From the NCBI RefSeq assembly GCF_001039355.2, contig NW_019776068.1:551065-615064 (forward strand): a DNA stretch of 64,000 nucleotides. Direction: 5' to 3'. This DNA is from Lingula anatina (lineage: Eukaryota > Brachiopoda > Lingulata > Lingulida > Lingulidae). The notes beneath the pieces were generated by a model. That model worked only from the letters and a program-made list of their open reading frames with translations, was not told the origin of the DNA and did no database searches. Within the stretch, counting starts at the first letter, position 1, and each line of letters opens with the position of its first letter. Made by a program: the position numbers and the translations under genes. Positions 12,901 through 27,900 of the stretch are shown piece after piece.

Positions 12901-15900
12901 ATTGGCTTGGAGAACACTTCTGTTTAGACAGCAGGATTGATGGGCCATCATTTAAGGGCTTTTGCCCCTTCACCTGTGAGAACTACCTCAACAATTCCAT
13001 GCATGCAGATTCTAATAATACTGGCCATATTTGTGTAGGACACTCAGTGATGCTTAATATGTGCCAGAGCTTGCTCTGAAGAGATAGAGATGATGTACAG
13101 CAAAAGGTGTTTGCACTGCACTGCTGTGCTTATAGGCCCATTGCTGCGCAAAAACATGTTTGATATCGCCATTATTGTGATGAAATTGATAGTTAACCGC
13201 ATCAGGTGTTACTGATTTTCCTTTATCGGCCCCACCCTCTTCGCCTTTGTAAGAAAATATATCTACCATGCCAGGTATATGCATATTAAAAATTACTTTT
13301 GTTTTTGAAGGTATTGTTTTTGGTATTGATTGTGAATAGTTGACATTCCCAGCCTTTCTGTGCACCTGGCTTGTGAAAACACTTTTATCCATGATTGGTT
13401 CAATCCCAGTGTTTTCATGTATGAAAGAAAATCAAGTTGATGATGAGAAATGCAGAGGCAGTCCTCAGATCTCTGGGTCTAAAATTGATTCTGATCCCCT
13501 TCATGTAAGATAGTGTGAATATGAACGCTGAGGCGTGTTTGAACCGATAAAATGTATCATGTATCAGTTCTACATGCCGACTACTGCAAATGGGTGGATT
13601 ATAATAAATAAGATATGTTATTGAGAATAAGCTGTCTGAGTGTCTCCTGGTCATCTCCTGGGGTCAGGTCAGTGTGAGAATCTCATATGGCCATTTTTTT
13701 CGTAGCTCAAGTCGCAGGATCGAGATGATTTGCATAAATTATTCACGACTTTGGAGTACTCAAGTTCTGTTGAATGTAATTCTGTGACACAGAGTGTATT
13801 GATTACTTGGACTTAAATGATAAGCTACCAAGCATTATGTCAACATTGAAGACTCCATACTTGATTCATTCCCAATTTTCTCAGCATTGACAAATAGACT
13901 AAGGCTATCAATTAGGCTTCTTTTTATTTGCATGCTTCATTAAAAACCCAACAAAACCCACCAGTGCAGATGATGCGTATTCCATGGTGTCTTTACACTA
14001 TGTTAAATACCTTCAATACTAGGATTAGATCATATGTGCATGGCTACACGTACACACACGTACACACGTGCATGCACTTACTGCTTACAAAATTAGATTT
14101 CTATTACTGCTTTATGTGTTATGAAATATAATAACATAAATACAGTAATAGATATAGACCCCAAAAACGCAAGTTTCAGGGAACATGGGAGGAATCACAA
14201 CCTTTGCATGATACTTGACATTCAATCACCCAACTTTCCATGCCAGTGATTATGGGATAATTCCCCCACTTTGCCCATTATATCTCATATGACACCCACA
14301 TTATTTACATGATCTATAGATGTGAATTTCTTGAAGGCCAGCCTTTTGTTCATATTGTTCCTGTAATTGCTGAAACTTTAGCCTTAATTTTGATAATGCA
14401 AAAATAGCATTATATTCCCACTAGTGCATTCTATTTGTTCAGTTTATGGTCAGTGAGTTCTCGGTAATAATGAAGTTCTTGTGGTGGCTTTAAATTGCTT
14501 GTGACTGAAAACAATGCACTCTCAGATACTTATATCTTGAATGTGATTATATTTTACCCCTTCCCCCCCCCCAAAAAAAAAAAATAAAAAAAAGGATTAG
14601 AGCAATCAATTACATAATGTTGAGTACAAATATTTGAAAAAAAAACTCAGAGTAACAGTTTTCTTATCTTGAAGTCTGAAGACTGAATGTTCTCTCTCAC
14701 AGAATGGATGTTCATCATTAATCCTTTGTCTCATTAAAACATTGCTTGATGAGAGAAAAATTATCTGTCAATTAAATGGAATGATAAATGGCAGCATATG
14801 AACTTGTATTTATCAGTACTGATAACACGGATTCATATTAAAAAGCAAATTAATGGAAATGGAGGAAATGGAACCAACAAAGAAGGTTGGGGGCTTTGTT
14901 GGCATCACTGTGATTGGCGTCATGTGTTTTAAGATTTGTGTTAATTAAGATGGAATTGTATGATTCTGGCGCCAGTCAGGGTTTGAGCTGTTTGGTCACA
15001 TTTGTAAATGCAGCAAAGCGTGTGGCTTTTAACTTAATGGGAAAGTCATCAACTGCTCGCAGGAATTTCCAGGGAATGAAACGGAAAATGTTTTGTTGTC
15101 TCTTGACCTGGAAATAAGATATTTTCCAACTGTGTCAATATATATTCTGCTTGCAATTTTTAGTGCATTAACTTTGTAGGTGATTTGGTTTTTGGATGTT
15201 CATCTGGACAAGCTATTGTAGAATTTTGGGCCTTAAAAAGAGGATATCCAATAATTGCTGGTTTTAAAAACCAGTGGAAATTGGAAAGTAAGACAAGAGT
15301 CTCAAAACGTGACTCAAGATGTAATTTGTCAAATGACAAAAAACAAGATTTCTACTTGAAGCAAATGTATGCTTTTACCTATGCTTTAAGTTTCGTTTCA
15401 TCTCATACAGCTAAAACAAAACAAAAATTCACTGAATGCATGGAAAAGGTGGCAGGTATAGGCATTCATTCTTGATTCTACCAAGTGACAGATCTGAGTT
15501 TGATCTAAAACATCCTGGTGAAAGTGCTACTTCAAATGTTTTCTGGTTGTTAAATGTTTCACAGAATGAACTCCTCTTACATTCAAGACAACTACAAGCC
15601 AAAGTTTTAGAATGGGATTATCAGGGTTCAGAAAAAGAGAGGGGGGGCGTGATGATGTTTTATCATGCAATTTGTCATTTAAGGTCCAAAATTTTCAGCT
15701 GTGGGATGTCTTTTTGCTTAAAGGTCGTAATCTGTACACAGGTTGATATTCTGTTGGGGGAAAATCATGTATAATGTAAGGTGCTTGCTTGTTGTCTTGC
15801 ATAATTAAGGCAATCCCAGTTGCTTGAAGATCAAGGTGACCATAACATTGTTTGCTCCAAACAATATTGGCTCAAAGTATAAGGCATGAAACTTGTCTCT

Positions 15901-18900
15901 GCATCCATGACCTGGACCATTTATCCTGTAATGTGCCCCATCATACTTTAAAAATTTGTCAAGGAACAGTTTTAAGAGAAAAATATATTAAAAATTAATG
16001 AATGCAACTTGGGAGGGAAAAAAACAACCGAAAAGTCGGCTTCACATAATGATTTGGTATTATTGTAGATTGTGGTATTGAATGGTTCAAGAAATATTTA
16101 GAATCATTTTGGTCAGGCTTATAAGTTCAAAACACCAATCAATTCTGTATTTCAGACTCCTATCAGGCTGAAATGGAATGACATAATTTCTGTCTTCAAG
16201 AGATAGCCCATTAAGCAGCACTAAATGGACATACACTTGACATTTAAGTCCTCATAAATACTGAATTCCTACTGGAAATGGGGCATTATCTGGTCAGTTT
16301 TGCAAAGCCAAATTCTTGCAAATGTCAATATTTATGTGGTATTGACTGTTATTTAGAAAGAAGATATTATAAGATGGCAGCTACTAGGATTGATTCAGCT
16401 GAAGGATAACATGGAGTGGAGAAGATTCTAAGCACATTGTAGTGTACTAACATCATTTCCTCCTTGTTTGACTGATATGATTTCCTATCCATATCTCCTT
16501 CCTGTAACCTTCATGAGAAGTTAGACAACCTGTGATAATTGCATTAGTCTAGGGTTACTGGTATGTAATCCAAAGATGATTCAGAAGGAGAAAAAAAAAT
16601 GCAAAAGAAAAAATCATAAGCTGAAATTGATCAACCGTCCTTTCATCACTCATATAACCGAGCCCTGGAACCTATTTTCCAGTCCCAGCAGGAGAAGCCT
16701 GTGGAGTCACTAAGTGATGTCAGTCACCATATCAATTACAACCATTCTATTCTCACTGTGGTTCCAGCTCATTAGACACAGATTGACACTAAGTGGAAGA
16801 TAACTCGGCCCAAAAAAAAAAGTGTGAACTGGTTTGTGTAGTACTAACTCCTGGCCTCTCCTCCAACTGGTTTTCATGCAACTTTTCAAGTGCAGAACCA
16901 TTAGGCTATTCAAAGCAAACATGACCTTTTACACCAGTGTTATGCCCTCTGTTATATATTGCATGGTTATTCATAGCTGCTGTGGAATGGGTGTTGTTAG
17001 AAAGGCAGACTGTTCATAATCCTGTATGACATGTAAAATCATATTCATATATATATATATATATATATCCAATTGCTGAACCAGATCTCGTTAACCTTTG
17101 TTTTGCATTCAGCACCAACATTACACCCTATGATACCCGCAAAGGTGACTTATGGGGATAGAGCTTGATATATCAGTTATCTACCTGACATGATGCACAT
17201 TATTAGAGGAAATGGCAGAAGCTTGTGCAAAGGCTTAAGCTGCGTCAAGGTGGGGCCCCAAGGTCTACATCCCACATGGGGTTTTAAGTCTTACATATGA
17301 TAAATTCAATGATTTTAGAAGGATTTCAGTCCTGATTCAACACTTGAGGTATAAAGTGTCCAATAAAATACTGCCATAAAACAGCAATATTATTTCACTA
17401 GAGCTTTATTCATATTCAAGAAGTAATCCTACCCTTCAAACAATAACTTAATCAGTTCAAAGGGAGGGACTTATGTGAATATTAATATGATAGAGTATGT
17501 TTTCTGAACAATAAAAAATTCGCCTGTGTGATTTTTATGATGACTTGTAAGAACCTCCAGATATAAGATGATGTTATTTGCACAAGTAATAGAAGTCTTG
17601 GTCATATTAATACATTGTCAAGAACAGCATCCCTTGTGTATCGCCAAAAATTGACAAAAAAGTAAGAAAAAAAACATAATATAGTGACTTTAAACTACTG
17701 TGTATCTTAATTGAGATATATCATGAAGGCATGTCAGAATTGCATTGGTTTCATGTACAGGACCCAGTGGTGTCCTTACTGCCTGGTACACAGCATGTTC
17801 TTAATTCACACTTTACCCTGGCAATTTGTACCTGACAGAATATAATATCCTGCTATCTGTGCTGACGGAATGATATTGCCAGGTATGAATTATATGACTA
17901 ATACTGCTTTGTTGGTGTAACAGTTGGAAGTCATGCATGCATACAGCAATGTTGTAAATTACAATAAAGCATGCTAAATGTAACACACAAGTAGTTGTTT
18001 AACGGTTCATTTTCTAGTGTCCATCAAGTGAGCATACAAATGGTTGTCATGATGGTCAGAATCTAATTTATTTCTGAAACGTGTCCAAGACTGAACCTTT
18101 ATTAACAGCAGAGGGGACATAATTTTATTTTCACATTCTGTTGTCTTCATAAAACATAGACAGGAAGTCCCCTTGAAGCAGCTTAGTTTATTTGATAGTC
18201 ACCTTGCCTTTGATGTTTTTACCTCTCACCTGAACCAGGGCAGAAGTCAAGTTATTGGATAGTAAAAGTAGCCTTGCGGCAGTGTTGTCCCCTCACACCT
18301 CTAACAAGAATAAAGTGTATGTTAGAGCTAATTATTTGTATGTAGTTCTCTTGTGCATACTGCTGGGACCCTTGAACTAATTAGGCCATTGATTCTGGTG
18401 TAATACTACAGTGAAGGCTTTACTCTTGATGTAGTCGTGCAATTTTTTATTTATGGCTTTTGAGCATGCCACGATTCCAGTAGTGTCTTCCTGAAAAGGC
18501 TTAAAAATGATAGATGCTTTTGAAATAACTAGATTCCAATGTGTTGGACTTCCTTGTATAAAGTGAAGGTATAAATGTCTTTCTGAGGTAATATCTCTTA
18601 CATGAAAACAAAATGTGGTTGAATGAACACAGCTGAACATGTGGCACCCGTATTCTTGTCAAATCCGAGGAAGATGATGTAAATGATATCTTTTCTATCC
18701 TCAAGCTCAAATCTAGCTGGCGAATAAAAATTGGATTATTCATCTGTCAAATTGCTGCCATTTTCATGCATGGAGGTTATGGGGTCTGGGGTGATTGAAT
18801 TAGCCTGGGATCAATACACCTCCTGGGATTTTCAGATGCATTCTTATAAAAAAAAGAAAGGAACATGTGCAAAGAATTGCAACATTTATTGAATTGTTTT

Positions 18901-21900
18901 AACGTAAAAGGCTATGTGGTTTGGGGAGGGGGGGGGGAGAGATAGAAGATGTGCTTTAACTTGCATGGTGTTAAGTACGGATAATGGTCCATGGAGAAAA
19001 AAAGAGATCAGTAAGCTTTGAAAATTGATCAAGAAAAAAAAATGAACCTGAAGATGGATGGGATGAATAGCAAGTTTGGATATTTTAGGAGTGGAGGGGG
19101 AGGGGGGAAAAAATTAAATTGTTACTTTTCCCATTAGACCTGGCATCCTTCACTGAAAACCTTACAAAGAGACTTATTATGTTTTAAGCATAGCATATTA
19201 CATGAAATGTATGCCTGTGTTCCTTCTGTGGTTTTTGGATCATTGAACTTTTCCACACACAAGATACTTCTTTGAATTCTGTCCCTTAATTTGGTTTATG
19301 AGTGCTCATAAAATACAATTGAATTAGTGTTACATATTGAGTATCACAAGGCACCATAAAACAACAGCGAAAAAAATCTGGAAAGTGCTGGATTGATTGA
19401 TCTGCCCTTGCCCCCTATAATTGGGATCCAGTCTTTGTAAAGTCTATCTGCTTTTATATCATCAATTGCTGATCAATGAGGTGTTGAGGTAGTAGCCTAT
19501 AAAGAGAATATTGCTGTTATCACAGCTCAGTGCTTTCCAATACTGTAATGTTAGTATTGGAATAGTTTGGGTCAGGGTATAGTATGACTTGTTTGATGTG
19601 GTATTTTCCTCATGCATACCACAAACAACAGTTTGAAAAACTTGACTGGAGACAGTTTTTGTTTGTTGGACAACCTTCTGTGACAATTGAATGAATGTGC
19701 CATTCCGTTATGTGCATGATCAAAATCAACCGCAGAATGCAGATACAGTTACTTCTTATACTTACAGCATTCATCAAAAGAAAGAAGTGGTTTTTGGGAT
19801 GATTATTACTCCGTTCTGGGGGTCGTGAACACCATCACTCCCCAATAATTATGTGCACCTAAAGTGGTGTCAAATATAAAGTCCAGGGATGGTTTAAAGT
19901 TCATCATTTACATACATGTTTGTAATTCCAGACATAAACTAGCCAACCATATCAGTTTATTTTTATAGTTTATTTAGCTTAGCCAGATAAACCAGGGTTT
20001 CATTTGTTTTGACCTAAGTAATAAGAGAAGAGGCTAGTAGTCTAACCCTACTCATTTCACATTATATACATATTGTCAACAGATATCCTATAACTATGTA
20101 TTTTTACAGAAAGCATACAATAGTATATTTTTCCATCGGATTTCTATGAAGAATATGCCCTTTGTTGTCTGATGTGATTGCAACTAGAAGCTCTATGCCA
20201 CAGGGGGGTTGTGTATGCAGAAGCCAGATATGTGTTGACCACTTTTCTTTTTCATTTCAAGAAAATGCCATTTGTTCCAAAACTAAATGAAATTGTTAAC
20301 ATTGTTATCCTAGCCAAGGCACGTATGTCAGTCTCCCACATCAGTACCATGTTGCCTGTAATTGGAGTGGAAAGGGGAAACAGTTTTTCGATCTGTTGTT
20401 GAAACAGAAACATAAGTTTTTTTTTATCTATTCAGGGCTTAACATAGTGTCCAATATCATGGGATTTTGTATGCTCAAAGTTCGTACCAAATCTACTCAT
20501 TTGAAGCCGGAGTAACAGTACCAAATTGAAATAAAAGATAAATTTTCACACAAAAACTAGCAAACCAAAAAAAAAAAAATTATATTGCAATATGTTGCAT
20601 ATAGTGCATTTTTTATCAAAAAGCTTGGCGAGACAGATGTTAGTGGAATTGAACATTAGCCCGGAGGATAAAAAGAAACGAGAGTGAAAAATCAACATTT
20701 ATCACCATTTACCACTCATGAAATCAAATCAATGATACATATTGTTCTCTATATGTACACACTTCAAAGTATTACCACATTTCTTCTGTTACCTTACAAC
20801 AGTAGTACTAGCATAGTCTGTAGAACTAAGTAGATTCTTAGTAACACCTTCTGTTCTTTTTAATAGTGCTTGTCTTTGCTAGTCAATATGTTTATAAAGC
20901 TCTTCGACAGATGGCTAGAGGTGATATATGCACTTGGAAAACAAGCTCTTATGGATTATATTTGTTTAGAATGGTAGTGGATTTCTGGTGTAGTTAAAAT
21001 GGGCTGTGGGCCCCAGTCTTACAAGTGATTTCAAGGGGGATAATTGATTAAAAAATTGATGGGAGAAATATGCACTAGAAGCCCTCATTGCTCATACACA
21101 TGCTTAAACTAACAATATTAAAAATACCAACCAAATATCAGTACCCAGTATCTTTTGGGAAAACATTTTGTATATAGTTTGTTGAGCACTGTGCTGCAAC
21201 ATCTGCCGCAACTGAGTAGGTTCTGAGAAGTACTTGGTACGAGACTTAGTCAGCGAAGCCTGTGGTAGAAACCCTCTTCACAGACAAAGACAGGACTCCC
21301 AAGAGGGGATACTTGTCCCACTGAAATTGAAATGATAGTGATGACTTTCATTAAAAATAAGCAATAATAACTCGGTTCATATTGTTAATGAACTGAATCA
21401 CCCAGATAGCCATGGGTCACATGTTATGTGGAACATTGTGCAACTAACATATGGGTCTGAGTGAAAATGACCTTATCAATAGAGCCGTGGTTAATTAATC
21501 CCTTGTCAGCAATACTGAATGCTGCAAAGTCACCAGAGAAATCATAGGATTCAACAAAGCGAGGAGAAAAATAAGTTTGTAATTTGAGCATAGGGGATAG
21601 GTTGACTTTTTGTTGGTTTGCAAAAAAAAAAGTAATATCTTGATTAGGTATGAATTTTGCTATCGATCGTGCACGGGTTTCTATCAGTAAATGAGCAAGG
21701 GATAGTGTGATACTGTGGCATTGAGCACACTTAAAGCGCTGCGCCACTCAACTTATCTTTGACATGATGAATTAGACCTTTAATAATACCTACATAGATT
21801 TATAATACTGTGCCAGTGGGACATTTTTTTATGATTGAAAGAAAATAAATTTTTCCTTCACCCACCCATAAGTATATTTTTTACCTTTTATCCAAACGAG

Positions 21901-24900
21901 TGTCTTTCTACTTCAATTGGTTACTCATCAATTTCCAAAAAGTAATATCAGGGTAAGCAATTGGTTGAGGAATATATCTTTTGTAGTTTCACATCTGAAA
22001 TCAAACACAACATCTTTTCCACTCTTTGCCTCTAATATTCAGGACATCCTTTTGATTGGAAGCCAAAAACATATCAGCCACCGAACATCTGTGCATTGAG
22101 ACTTTCACTTACTTTTTTGCAAAGATCATTTTTGCAATTGGTAGCAAAATGAATTTTGTATGTAATAGTGCTAGTCACAGGTCTTTCTCAGTGGGCATGT
22201 TCTAGGTATATACATATTGGGAGTTCATGACAAAAATTGACTTTGTCTCTTGCTCGTGAGCGAGTCTTTATCATTTGCGACTTCCTGCTGGAAACTTAAT
22301 CAGTCTGAAAGATGATCATCACATCGCAATTGGCATATTGCATGCAAGCAGTAATGTGTATTAGATGTTGATGTCAGCAGTAAACCTCTCAAACACTAGA
22401 AATAGTTGTTGAGAGGAAAAATTCATTCATTCATTAGGTGCATTTAAATGTTAAAGATAATGTTTGTTTTTGAATCATGCTGTGGAGAAAATACAAGGTA
22501 ATGAAGATGTGTCTGTTTTGCTGCCAGACTAGGTTTTAGATAAAATACCTTATAAATCAAAACACTCCCCCTTATATTTCAACTGTCTGGGTTTAAAATT
22601 GAAAAGAGTTTGTTATTTGTCATTTTCCATTCAGGGAGGGTTTTATTGTCCTTTGTTTGTGGGAGAATTTCTCAAACAAAGCCATTCTGTACAACCCGGG
22701 AGGGCGGGCCTGGAGGATAGACAGCACACTGGGTAAATTTGAACAGACTCAGCCAATTAATATTGCAATAGTCTCTGCTGTGGGAAATCCTGTATAATAC
22801 ATAATTGAATTATTTTCTTCATAATGCACTAACAATAGAAACTGCCTGGTCTGCATTTGAACTGCTCTTCAAGATGATATAACATTTGCTTGAGAAGAAG
22901 GCTTTTGTTTTTCCAAAGACATCTGAAATGTCAAAGGATGGTTTTATACTGCTTACGGTTTTTGTTAAATCTGACGTGGAGGAGGCACCTTAAAGAATGC
23001 CTTTTCCATGGATCAATTGACGTTTTTTCATAGTGCATAAAAAAAAGCATTCAGTAAGTTAAATTTAATCTCGTAAATCTGTGGAGTATTGTTGCAGTTT
23101 GTTTTTAAAATGATATCAGGATTTACTTCAGAAATAAACAGAGGATCAGTGCCAACTTGGAAAAACCAATGAATGCATGATGTGTGTCACTTGAGAGAAT
23201 GAGGGATCTTATGTGGGTGTGTGATCTGCATTCTTAACAACATTGCATTCAATCAATCTAACTTTTCATTGCTTTCATCTTAGACTTTGCACATATACTA
23301 CTAATGTATCTTGGGCATTTTTCAGAGTATCCCTTATAGGCATTGCTGACAACTTGCTAAACTGTGTGTGGTTTTAAAGATTCTTGCAGACTTGTGCCTC
23401 CCAACATAACAACAGAACATCCCAGCTCTGCTCCTCACTAGATGCTTGGGATGTTCTATTGTTGTATCTTGGCTGAACTTGGCATGACAGACTGCAAATT
23501 GAATTAAACTATTTCTCACTTAGCACTAACTAACCAAATACATTGCATTAATTACGCACAGGTGCAAATACCTCTACCCTGGAGTTCCGATTTGTCAACT
23601 ATGTAACACGTAAGTAGCAGGTAGATGCATGGTGCTTGAGCAGGTATGACCAGTTACACCACAAAGGCAAAAAGAATTTCATAATTAGAACAAAGTAAAC
23701 TTCTCCCACTTCAAAGTCAACTACCTCTTACATAGGCATACATGTATGTGCAGATATGTGGTTCTGCAGCTAGCAACTCGCAATATTTTTTGCAGAATTA
23801 TAAGGAAAAAGTAATAATACTGCCAGAAAAAAAGGTAGGATCCATTTTCCTACATATGAAGTCCATTTTTCTGAAATATTCTAGCTTTGGGTTTTGCTAA
23901 GTTAGTTAAGCCTTTACGTCATACAGTCTGATTTTCAGACAAACAAAACTGTTGGAGTGATATGTAATTTTATCAGGAAAACTTGGCACAATAAAACGTA
24001 CCAGTTGCCTAGGATTTACTCATTAGGTGGTTATTCTAAAGCAGTGGTTACCACAACAGGACTGCAAAATAAAGAGAACCTTTTTAGTTAGCACCTTCAA
24101 AGGATCATGTCGTCTCACTTTTCACTTCAAATTGGTAAAAGTTGGGTGGGAGACCCCTGTACCTCTTCACACACAACGATAATGAGTTCAGGATGTGTTT
24201 GAAGTCTGCTAGGCATGCTTAAAAAACTCATTTCTAGAAAAGAATTGAAATCAGATCTGTTGTTTTAATACCCAGGTCAAAACGTCCAGCATCTTTAATA
24301 TGTAAGTTTTTTTCCTTTTGCATTTCCATCTGTGTTAGGTAAGTTCTTGAAAGCCAGACTGAAAAAATGAACATTTAAAGCTGGCATGTACGAGTTAAAC
24401 AAATTTGGAGCTCACTTTAAATGTTCTCAGCATAAAACCTAGGTTATTAACGTATTTGCAACACACACCATGCAGAAAATATTTTTTTGCCTTTGTGATG
24501 TAGTTGGCATATACTACTAACAGCACTGTGTGATAAAAGATCATGTCAAAGAAAAGATAAAGATGTATTAACTTTCAATACAATCAAAGTCAATGTTGAA
24601 GATTTTTGTTTAGTTCTGAAGTTGCCACAAGAAACTGTTGCCTGTTATGCAATGAAAGAAAGCATTTCTTAGAGAGGTGTTGTCTGTTCTGCAAAGTCAC
24701 AATGGTGGCAGCGGTGGGATCAATCTCAAGTACAACTTTGCAGTCATAGATAAGACCTAAGTCTAACTTTTATGGCAGCAGTTTTTTGTGGCAGTTTTTG
24801 AAACTTGGCAAAAATCATCTGCCGTGATTTTGTTGTGTTTAAAGTGATGTGAAGTTTGACATGATTCTTTTTGCTTTGTTTCCCCCTTCTGGTTTGGACT

Positions 24901-27900
24901 GTTAGTGCTTTTATTACCTTTGCCCTCTTAACTTCTATAACTAGGGTGGGGGTAAAGACATCAAAGAAAGATGAATAATTTTCCATTCTTACTCTTTTTT
25001 CAGATGAACCCTCAATAATCCAATCTCCACAAAGCAAGAAGGCTCCAAATGGAGGTATTGTGAGCTTCTTTTGCAAGGCCAGTGGGAACCCTGCACCAGA
25101 TATAAAATGGCAGAAAAATGGAAACGATTTGGGTACCTCAAAGCAACGCTACCTGGTATTTGATATGCCATTTGGGTCCGTCTTGAGGATAGAGCCGGTG
25201 AGACAGAGAAGAGATGATGCTATGTTCACATGCACGGCCACCAATGGGGTGGGAGAGGCAGCCTCTGCTCAAGCACAGTTGACGGTATATCCCAATGATA
25301 TGGGTATGTCATTCAATTATTAGATGTCAAGATTAAAAAGCTGATGGTGCTAATTTGTACTTTATTGCTACTCATTCATTTCCTATGTGGTTGTCAATTT
25401 CCCATGATAAGATATCGGGATTGGTATTAGATATCTGATGGCGTGAGTGAATTAGCAGGCAAAAAGCATGATCTGCCACTGAAATGGTCCTATATCACAT
25501 AAAACCACAGTCCACAGTGAAGTTCCCAATCAAGACATTATATTCGTATGGCAAGCTGAATATCAGCCTGTCTAAGTGCCAAAAGTTCAGAGATCTGTAG
25601 CATTTTCAAAAGAAAGTTTTTCTAGTTCCATCTTTTTGCCCAAGGCATAACAGCTGTCATAGTAAGTGATGTTGACATCTGGGAAGAAAGTTTCTTCTGT
25701 CTGTTCTGTTTGCTTATCATATCTTCAGTGGGGAAACGCGAAACATCCATTCCTTTACTTTCTTTATTTCAGCATCATGCCCGCTATTCAGTCCTTTTGC
25801 TCTACTGTCAGTACTACTATACAAGAGGAAGAGCAATAACATATTATATTAAGATGTAAGCTTTTCAAACAGACACAGAGTGTGTGTAAATTGATAGAAG
25901 TACGAGAATAAGTTGATATTTCCTCTGCTGCATCTATTCATCATTCATCATCCCGTGCATTGTGGATTCGTTTCCTGTCATTTGTGCCGAGGATAGATAG
26001 ATAAAGTTAATCTTTTATCTCTATATTGGCCAGCCAGTTCATTGGCGTGTGGAGGACATGTCACCTTTCAAATTTCATTATTAAAATCATGTTGAAATAC
26101 TGCATCACATATTTGCTTTATTTTATTATGTCATCATACAACTGCTCTATTGGTAAGCATTCTCTGCTCTTGATAATCATTTCCCACAAGATATCTAATT
26201 ATACACACCTACCGGCAAATTTTAATGTAATTTGTTGTGTACTATGGATGAGAACTTGCCCATAATTTAATTTACCTCATATGTTATTTATGAGAAAGTA
26301 TGAAATAGCTCAGGTTTTCTTCCTGGTCTGTAATACATGAGTTTTGAAGTTTTGTCTGATCATGCATGAGTGTATTACAAACAAGTTACCAGTTTTTGCA
26401 CCAAACCTAGAGCAGACAGAAAGGCCATGGGAATAAATGTTTTATCTTCTTAACATGGCCATCCTTCTCTTCTCTTATCACCACCAAAACTCTCCCTGTT
26501 CTATATTTTTCTATAAAAATGAAGAAAATATACATTTATAGGACTTATCGCTTAAGTTGTGGGATGTTTGAGGGACAAGAAATAGTCATTGAGGTCTTAT
26601 GTTTCTCTGGGACTTCAAGAGGAGATTGTCTGATGAATGGGGCGGGGTGTGTCAGCATTAACATTTTTATACTCATTCACATTGGTGTGCCCTTTACTCC
26701 GGATCATTGGATGTCTTCTAGAATGAATAGGGATCTTTTTACTTATTGTGTAGAAAAAATATATGCTACCCTCTTATCCTTTTATGTACAGGCTAACTTG
26801 GAGTGGGTTTTCCAAGGTGGTCATAGAATGTCTGTCCTCACAAGCTGTCATCTCATAACAATTGTATTGGCACCGGGTGCTGAGTTATGATAGAGTACCT
26901 GGGCTTTCTTTCTCTGTTGGTAAACCTTTTTGGCCCAAGTTATATTCAGTTTCTAAAACATTTAGTTCCGCATGGTAATTGTATCTGGATTTTATTTTAG
27001 TAAGGCTAACAGAGATTAATGCAGCATGGCCTGCAAGGTTTGCTATCCAGTGTGTTTCTAAGCACAGGGACCTGTAGGTTGAGTTATGATATGTCACTGA
27101 CAGACCAGAACACAAGGGAAACCACTTTACTGGTATATAGGATACTGCAGTTTTGTTAAAGAGATAATGTTTTGCATTCTCATGTTTTTTTTTCTTCCTT
27201 CTTTCAATTTTGAATTGAAGCATGGGCCTGTGCAGTGTTGTGGGATTTCCTTTGCACAAAGGCTTATAATGCATGGAGGAAATTGTCCCATCTGGAACTT
27301 AGATTTTATTGAATTGTTTCTTTAATTATCAAAAGTAGAAAAGCAGTCAATGTTCTTTTTCTAACTGGAGTGCACTAACTGAGGTCTAGAGTGCAAGTCT
27401 GTAACCATCTACAATTTCATGTGTAACAGACCCCTAATGTGTATGAAATGCAATATTTGGTCATTTTCTTTTTTTGAATTTGATATGTCTTCAAAGGATC
27501 CAGAGTTTTTTCTTTCTTTAATTTTAACTATAACCATTTCTCAAAGTTGATCATTTTCAATGCCGTGGTGTTTTAAAGGAACAAATTATTGTTGCTAAAT
27601 AAGACTTTGAAAGCTATTTCTTATCAATTTTTTATCAATTTACCTTATCACTTTCCCTATCACTTTCCTCTCCCTCAATGCCATCTTCATCTGATTCAAT
27701 CTTTCACATAACTTGCTTTATTGTGATTTTAAAAAAATGCCTCCAAAATTTTCTGTGTATTTCTTGTCTCACTTCAGTTTAGTTAATATCTGATTTATAG
27801 AATCTTGCTAATATTTAAGTGTGCTTTAAGTGATTTTCATCTGCCCAGGAATTGAGCAGTGGCCTTTTCTCTAAGTGGCTACACAGCTGAAGCACAGTGT

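Larger units (their letters stand above)
9903..25003 (+). other. Intron 1 (15.1 kb)
   Basis: Intron between the signal-peptide and Ig1 exons, GTGAGT to CAG. It holds a (AT)n run, homopolymer tracts, a 110 nt hairpin at 23386-23495 and a recursive splice-site match at 24338/24339. No coding exon was recognised inside. Confidence 0.85.
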
